From positions 310,001 to 374,000 of the forward strand of contig CM033402.1 in assembly GCA_019426215.1 (NCBI GenBank): a stretch of DNA of 64,000 bases, written 5' to 3'. Below the pieces are notes generated by a model that saw only the letters and a program-made list of their open reading frames with translations, did no database searches and was not told the origin of the DNA. The DNA comes from Buddleja alternifolia (Eukaryota; Streptophyta; Magnoliopsida; Lamiales; Scrophulariaceae). This document shows positions 57,943 through 64,000 of this stretch, piece after piece (the first letter of the stretch is position 1; every line of letters starts with the position of its first letter). The position numbers and the translations under genes were made by a program.

Positions 57943-58410
57943 AGATTAGTTTATTGAGCTAGATTTTTTTCATTCATATCCATTCTTAACTTAATAAGAA
58001 GTTGATTGGATGTGCCTTCCTATTTTTAAGAATTTAATATTAAATGTAAATTTGTTGTAATTTTGTTGTGCCGTATATGTTGGGATATTGGACTTCCCAT
58101 TTTGTTTTAATGAATAAATAAATAGGAGTAACCTTATTTAGAGTTTTAATGTAACTATACTTAATATTATCGTAGATATTTGAAATTTATTTTTATTATT
58201 TATTTTTGACTCTTTTTGCCATAAAAAAATTGAATTACATGAGATATTTTAGGTATATAAGAAGTTTCAAGAAACAACCCGTACTTTTTATAAATTTTCC
58301 ATTCTTAATATATAATTTTACATTTGATATTATCTATATATAATTCCTTTATAGAGTTCTCTTATAATTCCTTTATAGAGTCCTTATGCAATATGTACTT
58401 TCATTACAGA
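57943..58410. other. Intergenic, AT-rich
   Basis: No gene or named repeat. TTCCTTTATAGAGT occurs twice near 58345 and 58368. Confidence 0.4.
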
Positions 58411-58418
58411 ATCCTAAT

Positions 58419-59175
58419 TAGGAATAGCAATGGGGCGGGTATGAAACGGGTTTAACAAAATTCGCTTCCCGCCCCATTTAACTTTATTGATACCACAACC
58501 CGCCCTGCCCCACTTTCTGCCCCGCCCCACCTTGCCCCGCCAAGTACTCGGTGGGTTCGTGTTTTACTCGTTAAATCCAAATGAGTCATGAAAATTTATT
58601 AATTAATCAAACTTGCAATCGTCCGACCCGAATCCGAATAATTCAACAACTAATGAACTTACAACATAGACAAATATCATGAAAATTCACACAAATAATA
58701 ATCAAATCACATTCATAAGTCCAAATTCAAAATCATACCAATATGATATTAAACCAAATAACATTCATGATCATGTATTTCAATTCTACTACATCAAATT
58801 AAAAATAATTCTTAAAACAAAATATTTCAAATTTTTCATCAACTCAATTATAAAATAAAATGAACTAGATCGTCTTCACTAGTAAATTTTGTCTCTTTAT
58901 GAGACTTTTCAACGTCATATCTTTACTAATTTGGTATAAGAAATATAAAAAAGTTAAGTTATGTTGAATACATTAAATAAAAATTAAAAATTTATTTATT
59001 AGAATAATATTAGTGGGGTGAGTTGCACTATACCCGCTACCCATCCCATACTCTATCGGCTCATAAATTTAATATTCATAACCCGTCCCATAACCCATTT
59101 GGTGTACCCAAACCCTTCTCACTAGAGTGGATTCAGGACGAATACCCATCTAACCCTGCCCCATTGTCATCCCTA
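58419..59175. mobile_element. hAT-type MITE, 757 bp
   Basis: Ends TAGGAATAGCAATGGGGCGG and (reverse complement) TAGGGATGACAATGGGGCAG. Flanks ATCCTAAT (58411-58418) and GTCCTAAT (59176-59183) match at 7 of 8. GC-rich ends with CCCGCCCC words and an AT-rich interior without ORFs. Confidence 0.8.
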
Positions 59176-59183
59176 GTCCTAAT

Positions 59184-59563
59184 GTAATTGTACACCTTAT
59201 TATTGTAGATATATACAACTTTTCTTATTATTTATTATTTGATTATTTTGTTATTAAAAAAGTGAATTATATAGAGATATATTAGATAGATCAAAAGTTT
59301 CACGAAGCCACGCGTACTTTTATAATAATAGAGATAATTTTACCTATATTAGTTTTTCAAAATTATTTTTTATACGGACGTGGAATAAATGAATCACTGC
59401 TCATAATGTAATTAATCATGCACGTATTCATTAAAGTATTTAGGCCCAAAGATGCAGCGACGTAATAATATCCTGAACCACTTCTCATCTATAATAATTA
59501 TTACTTGATATAAAAGAATAATATGTATATAAACTGGGTAAATGCATTATGTTTGTACTATTG
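59184..59563. other. Intergenic, AT-rich
   Basis: Nothing recognised between the MITE and the SINE. Confidence 0.4.
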
Positions 59564-59573
59564 ATTACTTTAG

Positions 59574-59764
59574 GAGAGTATTTTTTTGTCTGAACCAAGA
59601 GTGTCCATTGCCAGTAACAGTGACCAATCTTTTTCGCCGCGGGAGCTCTTTCATTGGAGTTAAATGACTGGTCATGAAATGTGCTCCATTCACATGGGCG
59701 GAACGAACTCTCTACCTTATGATAAGGGACGAAATGAGCTACCACCATGCCACACTTCTTGGTT
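59574..59764 (-). mobile_element. tRNA-derived SINE, family D
   Basis: 191 bp on the minus strand between ATTACTTTAG repeats (59564-59573 and 59765-59774). The minus strand opens with GGTGGTAGCTCATTTCG and AGAGAGTTCGTTCCGCCC, close to pol III A and B boxes, and ends ACAAAAAAATACTC. The antisense-looking 104-codon frame 59485-59799 is read through this element and is not a gene. Confidence 0.65.
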
Positions 59765-59774
59765 ATTACTTTAG

Positions 59775-60156
59775 CAAAGATGCCACATGCATCGTTCATG
59801 CTATATTAATTAATAAATATTATAGTATCAACTTGTAATAGAGGATCCAGATTGGACAATAAATTATTGCTAAATCACCATCACCATGCATGATTTAGTC
59901 ACCAAATAATGAAAATATTCAAATATGAAACACACACCGGTTTCAATTCGCCCGGTTGTAGCTTCAGATATCATAAACGTGGAAATATTATTGAACAATA
60001 TTACACGTAATAACAACTCCCACTTGATTTTGCTTATGTTGAAACTTAGTTGCATTAACTTTCCCTTTTCTTTTTCTAAATATTTGTGCAGAATATAAAT
60101 GGTATTGTTTAGTTACTATTTTTGTACCAACCGTTCAGTCTCATAGTGCAAGCTAA
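59775..60156. other. Intergenic, AT-rich
   Basis: Nothing recognised. Confidence 0.4.
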
Positions 60157-60174
60157 TTTTAATGACTTTCATCT

Positions 60175-60362
60175 TTTTTTTTTTAATTCTAGACCTAATC
60201 CGTCAAACTCGGGCATATAGTTTTTTAATTATGGGTCACACAGATCTTATAAGACTCCAAATAAGGAGAAAAGAGTCACAACTTGTGACAATTTGGAGAT
60301 CTGAATCCAGGACCTCCCACGTGAAAGTAAAAGTTCATTCCTCTAGGTTAACAAGTCTTGAG
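60175..60362 (-). mobile_element. tRNA-derived SINE, family A
   Basis: 188 bp on the minus strand. TSDs TTTTAATGACTTTCATCT (60157-60174) and TTTTAATGATTTTCATCT (60363-60380) differ at one base. Shares GACTCCAAATAAGGAGA and TATGGGTCACACAGATC with the other copies. Confidence 0.83.
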
Positions 60363-60380
60363 TTTTAATGATTTTCATCT

Positions 60381-61040
60381 GATCTAAAAATCTAATTAAA
60401 CTATTCAGTATACGACTTAAAATAGGTTAATTAAGCTTAATTGAACGTAATCCGTTTAGCATAACAAATAAGTTTAAACACATTTATGGACGATAAGATT
60501 TGAAACTAAGTTCTAGGACGATTCAATTAGTTAAAAACTGATGTATTAATTAGGAAGGTGGCAAGCTATTCGATCTTCTCTCGATTAAAACTCACTAAAA
60601 TTGACTTAAATGAAGAATCAAATCAAACTCCAATTTAAATTCAATAAAATCTCCAAATAATTGAAGAATATTTGTTTGAACTCAACTCACATCTCAATAC
60701 CCAATAATATCATAACATCTTTAAAAAAAGAAAATAAAATGAAAAATAATTTTGTTGGAATCTTATCTTATCCACCAAATTGTCCTCCTACCAAACGGCC
60801 CCTAGAAAAAAATTGAAAAAAGAGTGACATTCGACCACCCTGCATTAATATACTCACCATCACCACCTCCTTAGTCCTTCCCTATTAATATATACAGCAC
60901 TCCCTCTCTCCCAAACTTCCAACTGTTATCTGTCCTTCCTTAATTTTCATACGAAATTCCATTACTTTCCTCTCTATTATTTCAGTACATAAATTCAGTA
61001 AACAGCAAATTGAAAAAACTAAAAACAAAGAGCAGCACAA
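60381..61040 (+). promoter_or_regulatory. Upstream region of the gene at 61041
   Basis: AT-rich. A TATA-like TTAATATATAC at about 60885-60895 lies about 150 bases upstream of the ATG, followed by a CT-rich leader (CTCCCTCTCTCCC). Confidence 0.4.
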
Positions 61041-61496
61041 ATGGAAGAGGTTTCAGCTGCTGTATACAAATTCGGAAACAAAGGATACTGGCGGAGGAAA
61101 GGATACGAGCGGCTGAACAGCGGTGGCCGGAAAAGAAAGACGCCGCCGGTGATACGCCTAGCTTCCTCCGCCAAAGCCGAATCTTCCATCAGACGACGGC
61201 GTTTCTGGAGAATTAAACTCTCGCCGAGGCTGAAACTCAAGCTCCGCTTCTCGCCCAAGAAATTTTTGATCGGATTGCGTGATGCTTATGTCAATATGAT
61301 GATGAAAATCGCCAACACGCGCATGATTGGCGGCGGAGTTGGCGGCAATGGTGTATCTGGATTCGGAGCGAGACCGATTAAGGAGTACGATGAGCGTATG
61401 ATTGTGGAGATCTACAAATCAATTGTGATGGCGCAGGGTCAATTGGTGCCCCGCGATGCTGCGTGGATTGGCTCCGAAATTACTTGCCGGCGGTGA
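61041..61496 (+). CDS. Basic plant protein of unknown function, 151 residues
   Basis: Single-exon gene starting MEEVSAAVYKFGNKGYW. The middle is very basic (RRRRFWRIKLSPRLKLKLRF) and leads into SPKKFLIGLRDAYVNMMMKI and, near the end, KEYDERMIVEIYKSIVMAQG. I remember similar small, single-exon plant proteins with the order basic block, FLIGLRDAYV, KEYDE, IYKS, but with no assigned function. No signal peptide, membrane segment or catalytic motif. The basic stretch may direct it to the nucleus (inference). The gene is intact. Confidence 0.8.
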   Translation: MEEVSAAVYKFGNKGYWRRKGYERLNSGGRKRKTPPVIRLASSAKAESSIRRRRFWRIKLSPRLKLKLRFSPKKFLIGLRDAYVNMMMKIANTRMIGGGVGGNGVSGFGARPIKEYDERMIVEIYKSIVMAQGQLVPRDAAWIGSEITCRR

Positions 61497-62138
61497 AAAG
61501 TTAATATCGACGGAGTCAGGAATATAAGCTCGAGTTGGACGAATGCCAAATAAAAGTGTAAAATTAAATATTTTTAGATTTTCGTGGGGATGAAATTTTA
61601 AATTTCAAACATTAATCTTAATTCTAGATACTTTTACAGTTTGTGATTGCCGTTTCACTAAGTTGGGATGAAGAAAATCTTAATTCTAGATACTTTTACA
61701 CATGCTATATTCAATATGTAACAGTAAATGAAGATTATGTTCTTTTTTTTGATAAATAATGAAGATTATGTTCAAGTGTTATAAAATAATTGTTGTTGCA
61801 TTTTTGTTTGTGATGATGGTTATAGTGAAAAAGATGCAGCGCAATAACATCTGAAAATGAAGTTTGAGTGGCACAATTATGATGTTTGATATGACTAATA
61901 CTGTTAATGTGGGGGACATTAGAATCACAAGATTGATTAAAGTGGGAATGCATCACCATCAAATTTGGTTGTCTTTAATGCCAGCCGATACCTTAGGTTA
62001 AGCCAAATAACATGCTTAATTGCGCCGGTTAGTCAACGTAAGTCATACTTTTAATCATCCAAGTTCTCGTTTCATATTCTGACATTTTGTACCTGCGATT
62101 TTGTAGATATGATGATGTAATTAAAAAGTAATATCAAT
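61497..62138. other. 3' flank and intergenic
   Basis: Probable 3' UTR, then AT-rich DNA. The sequence CTTAATTCTAGATACTTTTA occurs twice (about 61617 and 61678). No gene. Confidence 0.4.
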
Positions 62139-62152
62139 GCATTATAAAGTAT

Positions 62153-62338
62153 TTTTTTATTCTAGACGAAAGGGATATCCTGACCCGACAAAATTCGGAC
62201 CGATAGTTTAAATCATGGGTCACTCAGATCCTATAACAATCCAAATAAGGAGAAAAAAATCACAACTTGTGTCAATTTAGAATTGAACTCAAAACATTAA
62301 AATGAAAACTGATATTACTAGATTTACAAGCCTTGTGT
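62153..62338 (-). mobile_element. tRNA-derived SINE, family A
   Basis: 186 bp on the minus strand between GCATTATAAAGTAT (62139-62152) and GCATTTTAAAGTAT (62339-62352), 13 of 14 identical. It carries the family's ATCATGGGTCACTCAGATCC and CCAAATAAGGAGA. Confidence 0.82.
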
Positions 62339-62352
62339 GCATTTTAAAGTAT

Positions 62353-63617
62353 CTGTTGTTCAATGGGTTCAAAGTTGGGAAAGTGAAGTCACTACATGAA
62401 GCCGAAACGTACTAGCCCAATAATTTAAATAACATTTGTATTGGGCCTTTGAGTTCAATTGTAATAGCTCAATTTTAAATTAAGCTCAACTTCATATATA
62501 GAACCCAACTCAGGTATTTATCAAAAAAAAAAAAAAAAAAAAAAACCAACTCAGGTACAGAGATTTTTCAAAGTCCCATTTACATAAAATTTGAGGAATC
62601 AATCATAGTTTGAAATATTATCAACTTAATCCAAAATCTAAACGAAATTTCATGATCTATTGCTTTTTATAAACCCTCATTTTTCGTGCAATCAAAGAAT
62701 AAGCAACGCATAAAAAAGTGTGTGCTTTCCCACAATCTTCTTTTGTAATCTGAAAAATGGGTAAAGAAAAGGTGAAAAAAAGTCCAGGCAACTTATATGT
62801 TACTTTTTTATATTAAATATATACTTTGCTTTCTAAATATCTTTTATAATTTATGTGTTCCAACTGTTATCTGTCCAAGTCATGGTGGGTTAAAATTTTC
62901 CCAAAAACACTGGATTATACTAAAAGATCAGAAGGCACTTAATTAGTTTTAGTAGTTCATGCTTTAACGGCCATATTTTGTTTGAATAAATAGAAGTTCT
63001 TTGGTCAGCAACGAAGACTTTTTTGTTAATGCCATGCCAACGTCTAAGCTTCATAACGGGTAAATTAAAATATTAAATACCGATGTAGATGCAACTCAAA
63101 AAATTTAAATAAAAATAGAATATCATTTAACTTCTAATTCACTTTTGTTATTAATGAATATGTCTCTTACTTCTCCTTAACCTTGTATTAAATTAATGTT
63201 TGTAATTAAGAAAGATGCAACTTGTTAAACAATTATATAGATTTTATCGAAACTTGTAGTACTAATAAGTCATAGTAAATGTGTTCCTTGTGCAGAGTGC
63301 TTAGTTTTGGGCCACATGCAATGCAAGGCGACTTCTTTTTTTCACACAAAAATAGTGCTTATAATTTGATCCACTCATTAAAATCTGTGCAGAAAATACA
63401 TTTTTAAATACTGCTACGGCTCTTTGAAGGTAAATGCATGTTTAAATTGTCAGCCACCGACCTCCAAACTCCTATCTGCCTAAAGACATTCTTCCTTTAT
63501 TTCTTTTTCTTTTTAATCATCTTTATAACTTGAGCTAAATTTGGTTTAGGCAAATTTTGGAAAAATTATTATATACTTTTTGTCCTTTGCACACTAATTC
63601 AATTTTGATTTCATCCG
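62353..63617. other. Intergenic, AT-rich
   Basis: A run of about 22 A at 62524-62545 follows TATTTATC and may be the tail of a retroposed sequence. No gene recognised. Confidence 0.4.
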
Positions 63618-63955
63618 TTATAAATTTTTCATGTTTGATCCTATGACTTTTAAAATGTTTTACATTTAGTCCTAAATGAAGTTTTCAATTTAACTGGCAA
63701 TTTCGTTTGTCGACCTTTTGATCGATTTTTTCGGGGAGATTTTTTGGGTGAGCGGAACATGTTATTGAATAGTTATATTGTGATAATGAATATAATATGT
63801 GTGTGAGTGCATTTATGCATGAATTTTTCTCCAAAGAATCGGTTAAAAGATTGAATAGCAGAGTTGACAGTCAAATTTTGAATGAAAACTTCGATTGAGA
63901 TTAATTATGAGACATTTTAAAAATGATAGGACTAAATATGAAAATTTCGTAATAA
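63618..63955. repeat. Long inverted repeat (foldback element), possibly cut by the window end
   Basis: Left arm about 63618-63745 and right arm about 63828-63955 are imperfect reverse complements; for example CATGTTTGATCCTATGACTT and TTTAGTCCTAAATGAAG pair with AATGATAGGACTAAATATG and GAAAACTTCGATTG. The termini cannot be fixed because the arms may extend past the window. Confidence 0.5.
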
Positions 63956-64000
63956 ATAAAACTAAATTTAAACTAAGAAAAAGTTATGAAAGGAAAAATA

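Noticed and set aside
59485..59799. 104-codon minus-strand open frame
   Set aside because: It is read through the SINE at 59574-59764 and its flanks, has no domain or promoter, and matches tRNA-like sequence rather than a protein.
1..64000. CRISPR arrays, operons, riboswitches, rRNA genes and viral insertions
   Set aside because: None seen. The tandem repeats present have no regular spacers, and all long reverse transcriptase frames belong to the LINE or the copia element.

Overview
The window is nuclear DNA of a flowering plant, most likely a eudicot. The evidence is AT-rich DNA with GT-AG introns, plant-specific families (DUF1645, DUF761, DUF3511, FAR1-related, LLM-type B-GATA), plant LTR retrotransposons, L1-type LINEs and tRNA-derived SINEs. 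I cannot place the order from sequence alone. No bacterial, organellar or viral genes were seen.

Layout. 44-6607: near full-length L1-type LINE with a perfect 23-bp target-site duplication (TSD) and nonsense codons in ORF2. 6942-11105: non-autonomous Ty3/gypsy-type LTR element on the minus strand. 11300-12980: copia integrase remnant and SINE debris. 13011-14057(-): DUF1645 gene. 14200-16860: intergenic DNA with a candidate solo LTR, a LINE 3' end and a MITE. 16873-22962(+): 22-exon CTP synthase. 23140-29059(-): DUF761 gene split by an intact, very young Ty1/copia element (23611-28965). 29452-32619: MITEs. 33296-33784(+): unknown gene with an in-frame stop. 35005-35346(-): DUF3511 gene. 36825-38907: 1.04-kb tandem duplication carrying a SINE in each unit. 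40194-43202(+): FAR1-related (FRS10/11-like) gene. 43553-43840(-): small unknown gene. 45602-48717(+): importin alpha. 51384-51976(+): LLM-type GATA factor. 54691-55236(-): secreted proline/glycine-rich protein. 55300-61000: SINEs and hAT-type MITEs. 61041-61496(+): conserved basic protein of unknown function. The rest is AT-rich intergenic DNA with another SINE and an inverted repeat.

The genes do not form a pathway. They are ordinary scattered nuclear loci: nucleotide synthesis, nuclear import, transcription and the cell wall. The notable content is mobile DNA. It comprises a copia element with LTRs that look identical and an open polyprotein inserted in a host exon, a decaying LINE, a gypsy derivative that has lost most of its genes, at least four kinds of tRNA-derived SINE with readable TSDs, and several MITE families including a foldback family with 9-bp Mutator-like TSDs. 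I found no new defence or enzymatic system. Exon boundaries were inferred by eye from splice sites, frame continuity and remembered family sequences.
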